Assembly: GCF_943737005.1 (NCBI RefSeq)
Contig: NZ_CALSFU010000005.1
Span: 62,001-126,000, forward strand
Origin: Achromobacter sp. Marseille-Q4962
GTDB lineage: Bacteria; Pseudomonadota; Gammaproteobacteria; Burkholderiales; Burkholderiaceae_B
Direction: 5' to 3'
DNA length: 64,000 nucleotides
The notes beneath the pieces were generated by a model, which was not told the origin of the DNA, made no database searches, and was given only the letters and a program-made list of their open reading frames with translations. Both the position numbers and the translations under genes were made by a program. How positions within the stretch are numbered: the stretch's first letter is position 1; every line of letters begins with the position of its first letter. Shown here in pieces: positions 1-8,086 of the stretch.

Positions 1-18
1 AGGGCGCGTCGGCGGGCC

Positions 19-1353
19 TTACGGTTGCGGGGCCTGCGCGCGCGGATTGAGCACGCGAGCGGCCTGCAGCCCGCTCGCGACCGCGCCTTCCAGCACGCCG
101 GGGTAGCCCGTGTCGGTCCAGTCGCCCGCGAGCGCCAGGGTGGGCCAGGGCGTGGTGTTCAGCGGGCGGCTCAGGCCCGGCACCGCCGCGAAGGTGGCGC
201 GTTTTTCGATGAACAGCTCGGCCGCCGACGGCTCAGGCATGGGGGGCAGGCGAGCCGGATGCGCCGACGCCTGCTCGGCCACCTGGTCGGCCAGCGCCTC
301 GATGACCTGGGGGCGCTGGGTCTCGGCGATGCCGGCCGCCGCGCTCACCACGACCGCCAGCTCGCCGGCCTTGGCGTCGCCCAGGATCTGGGCGCGATCG
401 AATACCCATTGGCCGAGATGGCCCCGGGCGTGGTCTTCGCGCAGCATCATCATGGGCTCGGGCAAGCGCCACGGCGCCGACAGCCGCAGGTTCAGCGTGG
501 CGATGGGCTGGTACTCGAAAGACTTGAGCGCGGCCAGCAGGCCCTCGGCGCCCGCCTCGCGCAACGGACCGGCCAGCAGCCGCGCCGCGTGCGCCGGCTG
601 GATGGCCAGCACCGCCGCGTCGAAACGCTCCTGGTTGATGTCGATGCCGTCGGCCGACGGACGCAATTGCCGCACGGTGCTGCCGTAGCGCATCGTGACC
701 TGGCGCGCGGCCGCGTCCGGCCACAGGGCGGAAAGGTCGGTGCAGGGCAGCAGCAGGTCGCTGTGCTCGCGCTTGCCCGCCAGGCTGTCGCGCAGCACGT
801 GCGCGAACAGCGCGGCGCTGGCGGCGGCGACCGGGGTGTTCAGCGCCGCCAGGCAGATCGGCTCCCACACCTGGCGGACGAGGCCTTCGGGCTGCGCGTG
901 ATACTGCATGAGCTGCGCCACCGTCCATTCGCGCGGCGCGGCCCAGCCCATGCGTTTGAGTCCGCGCATCAGGCGCAGCATCGACAGGCGCTCGTTCCAG
1001 GACAGGCCGCGCGCGCCCAGCGCGGCGGCGGCCAGGTGCAGGGGAGCGGGCAGGCGCGGGGCCGACAGGCGGAAGCGCCCGTCCAGGCTGGCCAGCCGCA
1101 GCGGCCGGCGCATGAGCAGCGCGTCGGGATTGCGGCCGACCCGCCGCATGACCGCCAGCGTGCGGCGGTAGGCGCCGCAAAGCAGGTGCTGGCCGTTGTC
1201 CAGGGGCGCGTCGAATCCGCCGGTGAACACGCGGCGGGCGCGCCCGCCGGGGGTGTGCCCGGCTTCGAACACGGTGACTTTCGCGCCGGCTTCGCGCAGG
1301 GCGACGCTGGCGGCCAGGCCGGCCCAGCCGGCGCCGATGACGGCGGCTTTCAT
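19..1353 (-). CDS. hpnE: Hydroxysqualene dehydroxylase HpnE
   Basis: The 444-residue FAD-dependent amine-oxidase-like protein is the last enzyme of the HpnCDE route, reducing hydroxysqualene to squalene in the cytoplasm or at the inner membrane. A Rossmann FAD motif, GAGWAGLAAS, lies at residues 7-16, followed by a GGRAR-type motif near residue 30. The C-terminus has the usual flavin-closing segment (AGDWTDTGYPGVLEG). The ATG start at 1353 overlaps the stop of hpnD in an ATGA arrangement, so the two are translationally coupled. The TAA stop lies 18 bases from the window edge, so any downstream hopanoid gene, such as a squalene-hopene cyclase, would be outside. Family assignment is firm from motifs and from the hpnC-hpnD-hpnE order. 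Confidence 0.93.
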   Translation of the reverse strand: MKAAVIGAGWAGLAASVALREAGAKVTVFEAGHTPGGRARRVFTGGFDAPLDNGQHLLCGAYRRTLAVMRRVGRNPDALLMRRPLRLASLDGRFRLSAPRLPAPLHLAAAALGARGLSWNERLSMLRLMRGLKRMGWAAPREWTVAQLMQYHAQPEGLVRQVWEPICLAALNTPVAAASAALFAHVLRDSLAGKREHSDLLLPCTDLSALWPDAAARQVTMRYGSTVRQLRPSADGIDINQERFDAAVLAIQPAHAARLLAGPLREAGAEGLLAALKSFEYQPIATLNLRLSAPWRLPEPMMMLREDHARGHLGQWVFDRAQILGDAKAGELAVVVSAAAGIAETQRPQVIEALADQVAEQASAHPARLPPMPEPSAAELFIEKRATFAAVPGLSRPLNTTPWPTLALAGDWTDTGYPGVLEGAVASGLQAARVLNPRAQAPQP

Positions 1354-2213
1354 CGCGACAGCCTGCGGACCAGGCCGCGCCCGCCGCCCACCCAGGTCTT
1401 CCAGGCCAGCCAGAGCTTGCGCAGCGGCGTGAGGGAAATGCGCTGGTGCAGCACCTGCCAGCCGTCGCGCTCGATTTCGTCGAGCAGGGCATGGTAGATG
1501 GCCGCCATCATCAGGCCGGGCCGCTGGGCGCGGCGGTCGGCCTCGGGCAGGAGCTGCATGGCCTCGCGGTAGAGCGTCCGCGTCCGCTCGGCCTGGAAGC
1601 GCATGAGCGCCGCAAAACGTTCCGAGTATCGGCCGTTGATGATGTCGGCCGCCTTCACATCGAATTGCTGCATGTCGTTGACCGGGATGTAGATGCGTCC
1701 GCGCCGCGCGTCGTCGCCCACGTCGCGAATGATGTTCGTCATCTGGAAGGCCAGGCCCAGTTTCTCGGCATACTGCAGCGTGCGGGGATCGGTGTAGCCG
1801 AAGATCCCGGCCGACAGCTCGCCCACCACGCCGGCCGCGTGCCAGCAGTATTTGCGCAGGCCGGGCCAGTCCAGGTAGCGGGTCTGGTCGAGGTCCATTT
1901 CCATGCCCTCGATCACCGCCAGCAGCCGCTCCCGCGTGATGCCGCAGGGCGCCAGGTGCGGCTGCAGGGCGCGCGTGACGGGGTGGTCGGGCCGGCCGTC
2001 GAACATCTGGTCGACCTGGGTGCGCCACCAGGCGAGCTTGATGCGCGCCAGCGACGGGTCGGTGCACTCGTCCACCACGTCGTCCACCTCGCGGCAGAAG
2101 GCATACAGGGCCGTGATGGCGCGCCTGCGCTCGGGCGGCAGGAACAGAAACGAATAGTAGAAGCTGGAGCCGCTGCGGGCGGCTTTGTCCTGGCAGTACT
2201 CGTCAGGGGTCAT
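1350..2213 (-). CDS. hpnD: Presqualene diphosphate synthase HpnD
   Basis: A 287-residue trans-isoprenyl diphosphate synthase of the squalene/phytoene synthase family. It condenses two farnesyl diphosphates to presqualene diphosphate. Both Mg-binding aspartate-rich motifs are visible: EVDDVVDE around residues 42-49 and NIIRDVGDD around 160-168. Length is normal for HpnD. The gene lies 6 bp downstream of hpnC and overlaps hpnE by 4 bp, so the three form one operon. I separate HpnD from its paralogue HpnC by position in the conserved hpnCDE order and by its RGRIYIP segment after the second motif, compared with the WRKQRVYLP of HpnC. Confidence 0.93.
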   Translation of the reverse strand: MTPDEYCQDKAARSGSSFYYSFLFLPPERRRAITALYAFCREVDDVVDECTDPSLARIKLAWWRTQVDQMFDGRPDHPVTRALQPHLAPCGITRERLLAVIEGMEMDLDQTRYLDWPGLRKYCWHAAGVVGELSAGIFGYTDPRTLQYAEKLGLAFQMTNIIRDVGDDARRGRIYIPVNDMQQFDVKAADIINGRYSERFAALMRFQAERTRTLYREAMQLLPEADRRAQRPGLMMAAIYHALLDEIERDGWQVLHQRISLTPLRKLWLAWKTWVGGGRGLVRRLSR

Positions 2214-2219
2214 ATCGGG

Positions 2220-3059
2220 TCAGGGCCGTTGTCGGAGGGAGCGCCACAGCATGACGGCCCAGTCTTTGGCGCCCAGTTCGGGGCGGTTCATGAATACATC
2301 GTAGCCGCCGCGCTCGATGCGCTCGAGCACGCGCAGGCCGCCCTGCACCACCAGCCGCAATTCGAGGCCGATGCGCCCGGGCAGGCGGCGCGCCAGCGGA
2401 GCGCCGAAGTTTAGCAGCGCGCGGGCGCGGCCGATCTCGAACGCCATGAGCTCGCGCCAGCCCGGCGTCAGGCGGCAGGCCGCCAGGTCTTCTTCGGTGA
2501 CGCCGTGGCGGCGCAGGTCTTGCTGCGGCAGGTAGACGCGCTGCTTGCGCCAGTCCACGCGCACGTCCTGCCAGAAATTCACGAGCTGCAGGCCGGTGCA
2601 GATGGCGTCGGACAGTTCGATATTTTCGGGCGTGGCCGCCTGGAACAGATGCAGCATCAGGCGGCCGACCGGGTTGGCCGAGCGCGTACAGTAGTCGGCC
2701 AGCGCGTCGTAGTCTTCGTAGCGCTTGACCACGATGTCCTGTTCGAACGCCGACAGCAGGTCGTAGAAGGGCGCGATGGGAAGCTGGTGACGCGCGATGG
2801 TGGTCGCCAGGGGGGCGAAGATGCCGGCCAGCGCGGGCGAGCCGGGAGCCGGCCGGCCCCCGGGCTCCGCGCCGATGCGGTGCAGTTCGGCGCGGAATTC
2901 CGCGAGCTGGCGCAGCCGCTCCTCGTCCGAGGCCGGACCTTCGTCGGCGACATCGTCCGCCGCGCGGGCGAAGCGGTAGATATCGGTCACGGCGGCGCGC
3001 AGCCTGCGCGGCAGGAGCAGCGAGGCGACGGGAAAGTTCTCGTAGTGATCGACGGGCAT
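2220..3059 (-). CDS. hpnC: Hydroxysqualene synthase HpnC
   Basis: The 279-residue squalene/phytoene synthase-family protein converts presqualene diphosphate to hydroxysqualene as the second step of HpnDCE squalene synthesis. Aspartate-rich motifs AADDVADE (about residues 33-40) and [10 protein letters not shown] are present. I chose the ATG at 3059 because the protein then begins [17 protein letters not shown], the usual HpnC N-terminus. An in-frame ATG at 3125 would add 22 residues of low-complexity sequence and is less likely. It is the first gene of the hpnCDE operon and is divergent from alr, leaving about 125 bp for both promoters. Confidence 0.9.
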   Translation of the reverse strand: MPVDHYENFPVASLLLPRRLRAAVTDIYRFARAADDVADEGPASDEERLRQLAEFRAELHRIGAEPGGRPAPGSPALAGIFAPLATTIARHQLPIAPFYDLLSAFEQDIVVKRYEDYDALADYCTRSANPVGRLMLHLFQAATPENIELSDAICTGLQLVNFWQDVRVDWRKQRVYLPQQDLRRHGVTEEDLAACRLTPGWRELMAFEIGRARALLNFGAPLARRLPGRIGLELRLVVQGGLRVLERIERGGYDVFMNRPELGAKDWAVMLWRSLRQRP

Positions 3060-3185
3060 AGGCGGAATACGGGGCCGGGGCGCAAGACCGGGTTGCCGGC
3101 ACATTTTAGAGGACGCTTTCGTCATGCCCCCGCTGCCGTGGACGGCAGCGATCAGTTAGACTTAGTCGCCACAGGATCGCACACC

Positions 3186-4313
3186 ATGCCCCGCCCGATT
3201 TCAGCCTCCGTTTCCGTTTCCGCGCTTGCTTACAACCTGTCCACCGTCCGGGCCCACCTCGAGCGCTCCGCCGCCGCGGCGGGCGGCGTGCCTCCCTCCA
3301 TCTGGGCCGTCATCAAGGCCAACGCCTACGGACACGGCATCGAGCAGGCGGTGGCGGGGTTCTCGTCCGCCCAGGGCCTGGCCATGCTCGACCTCGACGA
3401 GGCCGTGCGCTGCCGCGAGGCGGGGTGGGGCGGCCCCATCCTGCTGCTCGAGGGCTTTTTCGAGCCGGCCGACCTCGACATCATCGACCGCTACCACCTG
3501 AGCACCACGGTGCACAACCGCGAGCAGCTCGACATGCTCGCCCGCGCGCGCCTGTCGCGCCGCGTGGACATCATGCTCAAGCTCAATTCCGGCATGAACC
3601 GGCTGGGCTTCAGCCCCGCGTCTTACGCCGCCGCCCACGAGCGCGCCATGCTGCTGCAAAGCCAGGGCGTGCTGGCCTCGGTGGGCAAGATGACCCACTT
3701 CGCCTGCGCCGACGGGCCGCAGGGCGTGCACGAGCAGCTCGCGGTGTTCAATTCCGTGACGCATCGCCTGCCGGGTCCGGTCAGTGTCTGCAATTCCGCT
3801 GCCACGCTGCGCTTTGCCGACATCGCCATCGGCCCGGGCACGCCGCCTCACTGGGTGCGGCCCGGCATCTGTCTTTACGGCGCTTCGCCGTTCGCCGACG
3901 CCGACGCGGCTTCGTTCGGGCTGCGGCCCGCCATGTCGCTGCGTTCCGAGATCATCGCCGTGCAGGAACTGCGGCCCGGCGACTCGGTCGGCTACGGCGC
4001 CATTTTTCGCACCGAGCGCGCCATGCGCGTGGGCGTGGTGGCCTGCGGCTATGCCGACGGCTACCCGCGGCATGCCACGACGGGCGCGCCGGTGGTGGTG
4101 GCGGGGGTGCGCACGCGCCTGGTGGGCCGCGTCTCCATGGACATGCTCATCGTCGACCTCGACCCCGTCCCCGCCGCCGGCGTGGGCGCGCCCGTTTCGC
4201 TGTGGGGCGAAGACGGCCCCTCGGTGGACGAGGTGGCGCAGGCCGCGGGCACCATCGGCTACGAGCTGCTGTGCGCGCTGGCCCCGCGCGTGCCCGTCAC
4301 CCGCGAAGGCTAG
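3186..4313 (+). CDS. alr: Alanine racemase
   Basis: A 375-residue PLP-dependent racemase interconverting L- and D-alanine for peptidoglycan synthesis or D-Ala catabolism. The PLP lysine is in the [11 protein letters not shown] motif (K44). The second catalytic base is the tyrosine of SVGYGAIF (Y270). The VGRVSMDM segment of the C-terminal beta domain is also present. Length is typical for the family. The same reading frame is open upstream to 2505, but that extension is antisense to hpnC. The ATG at 3186 gives the standard start (MPRPISAS). Whether it is the biosynthetic alr or a catabolic dadX cannot be decided here: no dadA is adjacent. Confidence 0.93.
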   Translation: MPRPISASVSVSALAYNLSTVRAHLERSAAAAGGVPPSIWAVIKANAYGHGIEQAVAGFSSAQGLAMLDLDEAVRCREAGWGGPILLLEGFFEPADLDIIDRYHLSTTVHNREQLDMLARARLSRRVDIMLKLNSGMNRLGFSPASYAAAHERAMLLQSQGVLASVGKMTHFACADGPQGVHEQLAVFNSVTHRLPGPVSVCNSAATLRFADIAIGPGTPPHWVRPGICLYGASPFADADAASFGLRPAMSLRSEIIAVQELRPGDSVGYGAIFRTERAMRVGVVACGYADGYPRHATTGAPVVVAGVRTRLVGRVSMDMLIVDLDPVPAAGVGAPVSLWGEDGPSVDEVAQAAGTIGYELLCALAPRVPVTREG

Positions 4314-4459
4314 GGCGTGTCCGGCCGGGTCCGCCGGGCCTGTTCGCACCGCGCACATCCGGCCCCGGCTTTGCAGACAGCCGGCGCGCCTTGGTGTCTA
4401 CTTGCGGTATCGGGCGCCCGGCGTCCGTTTTTCACTCACATCGAGAGAGGTTCCCATCC

Positions 4460-5179
4460 ATGAAGGACAAATGCGTGCTCATCACCGGCGCCACCAAGGG
4501 CATAGGCTGGGCGCTAGCTCAGCGCCTGTCCGACATGGGCTGCCATGTGGTCGGCATCGCGCGCAACACGACGGACGTGGATTTCCCGGGCTACCTGTAT
4601 GCCTGTGACCTGGCCGACGCCGGCCGCACCGAAGAAGTGCTGCGCGAGATCCGCGACAAATTCCCCGTCGATGCCGTGGTCAACAACGTGGGCATCGTGA
4701 AGCCGCAGCCCCTGGGCGAGATCGACCTGGCCACGCTCTACAACGTGCTGGACCTGAACGTGCGCGTGGCGGTGCAGGTCACGCAGGCCTTCGTGGAGTC
4801 CATGAAAGTGCGCCGCGCCGGCCGCATCGTCAACGTGTGCAGCCGCGCCATCCACGGCGGGCTGGACCGCACCGCCTATTCGGCGGCCAAGAGCGCGCTG
4901 GTGGGCTGCACCCGCACCTGGGCGCTGGAGCTCGCCGAATACGGGGTCACCGTCAATGCCGTGGCGCCCGGCCCCATCGAAACCGAGATGTTCCGCGCCA
5001 CGCGACCGGTCGGCAGCGAAGAAGAAAAACGCGCCCTGGCCTCGGTGCCCATGAAACGCGTCGGCACGCCGGCCGAGGTGGCCGCCGCCATCGCCTTCCT
5101 GCTGTCCGACGAAGCGGGTTTCATCACAGGGCAGGTGCTGGGCGTGGACGGCGGCGGCAGCCTGGGCGGGCGCTCCTGA
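4460..5179 (+). CDS. Short-chain dehydrogenase/reductase (SDR)
   Basis: A 239-residue classical SDR. It has the NAD(P)-binding TGATKGIG motif at residues 9-16, the NNVG motif, and the catalytic YxxxK as Y140-K144 (YSAAK). A serine lies 15-20 residues before the tyrosine (NVCSR). The C-terminal GPIETEMF and GQVLGVDGG segments match the 3-oxoacyl-ACP reductase (FabG-like) subgroup. A purine-rich GAGAGAGG lies 10-17 bases before the ATG. It follows alr by 146 bp and is followed by a very strong hairpin. The substrate cannot be told from sequence: it could be a sugar, steroid-like or acyl substrate. Confidence 0.85.
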   Translation: MKDKCVLITGATKGIGWALAQRLSDMGCHVVGIARNTTDVDFPGYLYACDLADAGRTEEVLREIRDKFPVDAVVNNVGIVKPQPLGEIDLATLYNVLDLNVRVAVQVTQAFVESMKVRRAGRIVNVCSRAIHGGLDRTAYSAAKSALVGCTRTWALELAEYGVTVNAVAPGPIETEMFRATRPVGSEEEKRALASVPMKRVGTPAEVAAAIAFLLSDEAGFITGQVLGVDGGGSLGGRS

Positions 5180-5225
5180 GCCGGGCTGCCGCCGGCCGGA
5201 GCGCGCCGGCCGGCGGCAGCCCGGC
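5180..5225. repeat. 20-bp perfect intergenic hairpin
   Basis: Bases 5180-5199 are the exact reverse complement of 5206-5225, with the 6-base loop AGCGCG. It begins immediately after the SDR stop codon and ends 30 bp before the FecR-like gene. There is no T-run on either side, so it is not a standard intrinsic terminator. It could be a 3'-end stabiliser, an attenuating structure, or a REP-like palindrome. Confidence 0.75.
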
Positions 5226-5255
5226 GCGGATCCCTGCGGAAATCCTCCAGCCGCC

Positions 5256-5936
5256 ATGTCCGCCGACCGCAAACCTCCCCTGGCTCCCGGTTTTCGCGCC
5301 GTCGCGCGCGATCGCCTGCGCAAGCTGCGCCGCGCGGCCGGCGCGCTGATCGGCCGGGCGACGCCGCCCGGGGCAGGCGGGCGCGCGCCGGCGTGGCGCA
5401 TGGCGTTGGCCGCCGGCTGCGCCGTGGCCGCCATTGCGGCGGGGCTGGCCTGGCATGCCAGGCCCAAGGGCGAACCGGACTACGAAGCCATGCTGGAAAC
5501 CGGCCCCCAGGAGCGCCGCCAGGCGTCCTTGCCCGACGGCAGCCTGCTGGACCTGCGCGCGGGCGCCAAGGCGCTCGTGAGGCTGTATGGCGACCGGCGC
5601 GAGGTCGATCTGGAGGCGGGCGGAATCCGTTTCAGCGTTGCGCCCGATCCTGAGCGGCCGTTCCTGGTGCGCGCCGGCGCCGGCGACGTCAGGGTCACAG
5701 GCACCGTTTTCGCCGTGCGCCGCGACGCGGACGGCGTGCTGGTCGCGGTGGCGTCCGGCGAGGTGGAGGTCACGGGCGGCCACTGGTGGAACCTGGGACG
5801 CGCCGTGCTGCGCGCCGGGCAGGGGCTGAGGGTGCCCGGGTCCGGCGCCATTCTTCCGCCCGTGCCCATGGATATCGAGGCGGCGGGCGCGTTCCCGGTG
5901 GCCGCCGCCGTCGCCCCTGGGGTTTCTCGCCGTTGA
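5256..5936 (+). CDS. Short FecR-domain protein without sigma factor
   Basis: A 226-residue protein with a basic N-terminal cytoplasmic tail (about 1-47), one membrane segment (about 48-66, MALAAGCAVAAIAAGLAW) and a periplasmic FecR domain (about 80-175). The FecR motifs LPDGSLLDLRAGAKA, FLVRAGAGDVRVTGTVFAVR and VASGEVEV are recognisable. Usual FecR proteins are near 320 residues and have an N-terminal sigma-binding DUF4880 domain and a C-terminal secretin/TonB-like domain. Both are missing here. No ECF sigma gene or TonB receptor lies next to it. Its stop codon overlaps the -35 box of the hpaD promoter. The function may be structural or regulatory; I cannot say which. Confidence 0.7.
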   Translation: MSADRKPPLAPGFRAVARDRLRKLRRAAGALIGRATPPGAGGRAPAWRMALAAGCAVAAIAAGLAWHARPKGEPDYEAMLETGPQERRQASLPDGSLLDLRAGAKALVRLYGDRREVDLEAGGIRFSVAPDPERPFLVRAGAGDVRVTGTVFAVRRDADGVLVAVASGEVEVTGGHWWNLGRAVLRAGQGLRVPGSGAILPPVPMDIEAAGAFPVAAAVAPGVSRR

Positions 5937-5973
5937 CTTTGCGGGTGCGCCCGTATAATGTTAACTCGTTAAC
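5933..5973 (+). promoter_or_regulatory. hpaD promoter with paired GTTAAC operator
   Basis: TTGACT (5933-5938) and a perfect TATAAT (5954-5959) are separated by 15 bp, slightly short for sigma-70. Directly downstream lie two palindromic GTTAAC hexamers (5960-5965 and 5968-5973) separated by TC, which together form a 14-bp near-palindrome over the expected transcription start. This is the expected place for a MarR-type repressor, and hpaR lies just beyond hpaD. Binding by HpaR is inference. Confidence 0.65.
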
Positions 5974-6032
5974 TAAAAACCGGGGCCGCAATCCCGGACC
6001 GGCCAGGTCAGGCCCGGCGAGGAGACGACATC

Positions 6033-6881
6033 ATGACCCAGCTCGCACTGGCGGCAAAAGTAACGCATGTGCCGTCCATGTATCTGTCCGAACTGCCCGG
6101 CTCTCATCACGGGTGCCGCGAGGCGGCCATCCAGGGGCACCGGGAGATCGGCCGCCGCTGCCGCGAACTGGAGGTGGACACCATCGTCGTGCTGGACGTG
6201 CACTGGCTGGTCAATGCGGGCTACCACGTCAACTGCAGCCCGCGGTTCGAGGGCTGCTACACCAGCAACGAGCTGCCGCATTTCATCAAGGATATGCGTT
6301 ACGCCTACCCGGGCAATCCCGCGCTGGGGCGGCGTATCGCCGAGTCCGCCAGCGCGGCGGGCGTGGGCACGCGCGCCCACGAGATCGCCAGCCTGGAGCT
6401 GGAATACGGCACGCTGGTGCCGATGCGCTACATGAACGCCGACGGGCGCTTCAAGGTGGTGTCGGTGGCCGCATGGTGCGCCTGGCATGCGCTGGAAGAC
6501 AGCCGCCGCTTCGGCGCGGCGCTGCGCGAGGCCATCGAGGCGGGCGAAGAGCGCGTGGCGGTGCTCGCCAGCGGCTCGCTGTCGCACCGCTTCAACGACA
6601 ACGGCAGCGACGAGGCCGCCATCCACCGCATCAGCCGCGAATTCTTCCGCCAGGTGGACCTGCGGGTGGTGGATCTCTGGCGCGCCGGCAACTGGAAGGA
6701 TTTCTGCGCCATGCTGCCCGAGTATGCGCGCCTGTGCGAAGGGGAGGGCGGCATGCACGACACCGCCATGCTGCTGGGGCTGCTGGGCTGGGACGGCTAC
6801 GACCAGCCCGCCGAGATCATCACCGATTACTTCTGCAGTTCCGGCACGGGCCAGATCAACGCCGTGCTGCCCGTGCGTTGA
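6033..6881 (+). CDS. hpaD: 3,4-dihydroxyphenylacetate 2,3-dioxygenase
   Basis: The 282-residue class III (LigB-type) extradiol dioxygenase opens the ring of homoprotocatechuate. The sequence matches the HpaD/HpcB family almost end to end: THVPSMYLSELPG at the N-terminus, metal ligands in THVPS (H12) and DVHW (H57), the NELPHFIKDM segment, ASGSLSHRF and the SSGTGQINAVLP C-terminus. Length equals the family norm. The ATG follows a GAGGAG-like ribosome site about 10 bases upstream. It is the only degradative hpa gene in the window. The product would need hpaE, F, G, H and I from elsewhere. It converges on hpaR with a 6-bp gap. Confidence 0.93.
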   Translation: MTQLALAAKVTHVPSMYLSELPGSHHGCREAAIQGHREIGRRCRELEVDTIVVLDVHWLVNAGYHVNCSPRFEGCYTSNELPHFIKDMRYAYPGNPALGRRIAESASAAGVGTRAHEIASLELEYGTLVPMRYMNADGRFKVVSVAAWCAWHALEDSRRFGAALREAIEAGEERVAVLASGSLSHRFNDNGSDEAAIHRISREFFRQVDLRVVDLWRAGNWKDFCAMLPEYARLCEGEGGMHDTAMLLGLLGWDGYDQPAEIITDYFCSSGTGQINAVLPVR

Positions 6882-6887
6882 GGCGCC

Positions 6888-7322
6888 TCAGGGCCGCTTG
6901 ATGAGCTCCACCATGGCGTCCACGTCCTGGTAGAGGCGGTCGAGCAGTTCCTTGCCGATCTTGGCCTCGAGCTCCTGGTACTTGGCGTCGACCTGAGGGC
7001 GCATGCGGTCGATGAGCCGGGCGCTCTTGGGCGTGAGCGAAATTTCCTGGCGGCGCTGATCGGCGCTGGAGCGCGCGCGCCGGATCAGGCCCTGTTCTTC
7101 CATGCCCGCCAGCATGCGCGTGAGGCTGGGGCTGAGAATCTGACAGGTGCGGGCGATCTGGTTCGGTTCCATGGAACCCGTTTCGCTGAGCGTGCGCAGG
7201 ATGCGCCATTGCTGTTCGGTCACGCCGGCCGCGTGCAGCACGGGACGGAAATGCGCCATCAGGGTTTCGCGCGCGTACAGCAACAGGTGCGGGAGATTGC
7301 GGTGGTGAAAGCTCGGGCTCAT
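6888..7322 (-). CDS. hpaR: MarR-family regulator HpaR
   Basis: A 144-residue winged-helix repressor of the MarR family, closest to HpaR of the homoprotocatechuate operon. The start is MSPSFHHRNLPHLLLYARETLM, as in HpaR. The segment TEQQWRILRTL, the recognition helix region ILSPSLTRML and the wing region RRARSSADQRR follow in the usual order. I chose the ATG at 7322 because it gives the HpaR-like N-terminus. Upstream in-frame starts add Pro/Arg-rich sequence. It faces hpaD tail to tail and probably represses the promoter at 5933-5973, relieved by an aromatic acid. The regulated gene is inferred from neighbourhood. Confidence 0.88.
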   Translation of the reverse strand: MSPSFHHRNLPHLLLYARETLMAHFRPVLHAAGVTEQQWRILRTLSETGSMEPNQIARTCQILSPSLTRMLAGMEEQGLIRRARSSADQRRQEISLTPKSARLIDRMRPQVDAKYQELEAKIGKELLDRLYQDVDAMVELIKRP

Positions 7323-7410
7323 GGCGGGTATGTTAGCAAGAAGCCGCCCGGCGCCCCGGTCCGCGCCCGCCGATTGCCCGCCGCGAAGCGGGCGCGGCGC
7401 CGGCGGCGGT

Positions 7411-7971
7411 TCAGGCCGGCTGCCGGCCGGCAAGCTCTTCCAGATCGTCGGGTAGCCCATAGTCGGGAGCCAGCTCGCGCAGCTCCTGCAGGGCCTCGCG
7501 GGCGTCTTCGACCTGGTCGTTCTGCATGAACCCGCGGATGCGCCCGACCAGCTCGTCGATGCGCTCGTCGGAGGCGGCTTCCGGGGCGGTATCCGTTACC
7601 GGCGGCGCGTCGGCGGCCGGCCCGGCCGCGGGCTGCGGCGGAACCTGCGCGCCGGCGGGCGCGGCAGCAGGCATGGAAGCGGGTGGGGGCGCGGCGGCCG
7701 GTTCGGCGGGGTCGGGCTGCGCGGCGATGGGCGCGCGCGGGCGCGGCGGATTGGCGAGCCGCTCCTCGAGCGCGTCCGTCCATGCGAACATGCCGGCGGC
7801 CAGCGCCAGGCATGCCGCGGCGGCCCAGCCCGGGTGCCAGCCCGGCCCGGCGTGCCAGGCCGGGGAACCCGCGGCGTCCGGCGACCCGCGGCCCGCGCCA
7901 CGGTTGCGATAGAGGCCGCGCCGGTCCAGTTCGTCGTCTTCGTCGAAAGGGGGGCGGTAGGCAGTGCTCAT
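7411..7971 (-). CDS. Pro/Ala-rich single-pass membrane protein
   Basis: A 186-residue protein I do not recognise. It has an acidic then Gly/Arg-rich cytoplasmic N-terminus (1-46), one predicted membrane helix (about 48-63, GWAAAACLALAAGMFAW), a Pro/Ala linker (about 75-125) and a helical acidic C-terminal domain (about 130-186) with the pattern IDELVGRIRGFMQNDQVEDAREALQELREL. The start at 7971 is preferred over 7977 because AGGAG lies 7 bases before it and only 1 base before the other. The C-terminal helices resemble a half tetratricopeptide unit, but this is a guess. It is divergent from radA. Confidence 0.7.
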   Translation of the reverse strand: MSTAYRPPFDEDDELDRRGLYRNRGAGRGSPDAAGSPAWHAGPGWHPGWAAAACLALAAGMFAWTDALEERLANPPRPRAPIAAQPDPAEPAAAPPPASMPAAAPAGAQVPPQPAAGPAADAPPVTDTAPEAASDERIDELVGRIRGFMQNDQVEDAREALQELRELAPDYGLPDDLEELAGRQPA

Positions 7972-8086
7972 GCGCATGCTCCTGGAGTCCGAGCAGAAAG
8001 GCTGCCGCGGTGCGCGTGATCCGATGAATGATTATGCGCGATCGGCGCGGAATCCGGCAGCTTTTTTTGCCGGTAAACTTCCGCGC

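Noticed and set aside
1-18. Possible end of another gene left of hpnE
   Set aside because: Eighteen bases are too few to support any call.
2505-3185. In-frame N-terminal extension of alanine racemase
   Set aside because: It lies antisense to hpnC, and the racemase already has a complete canonical N-terminus from 3186.
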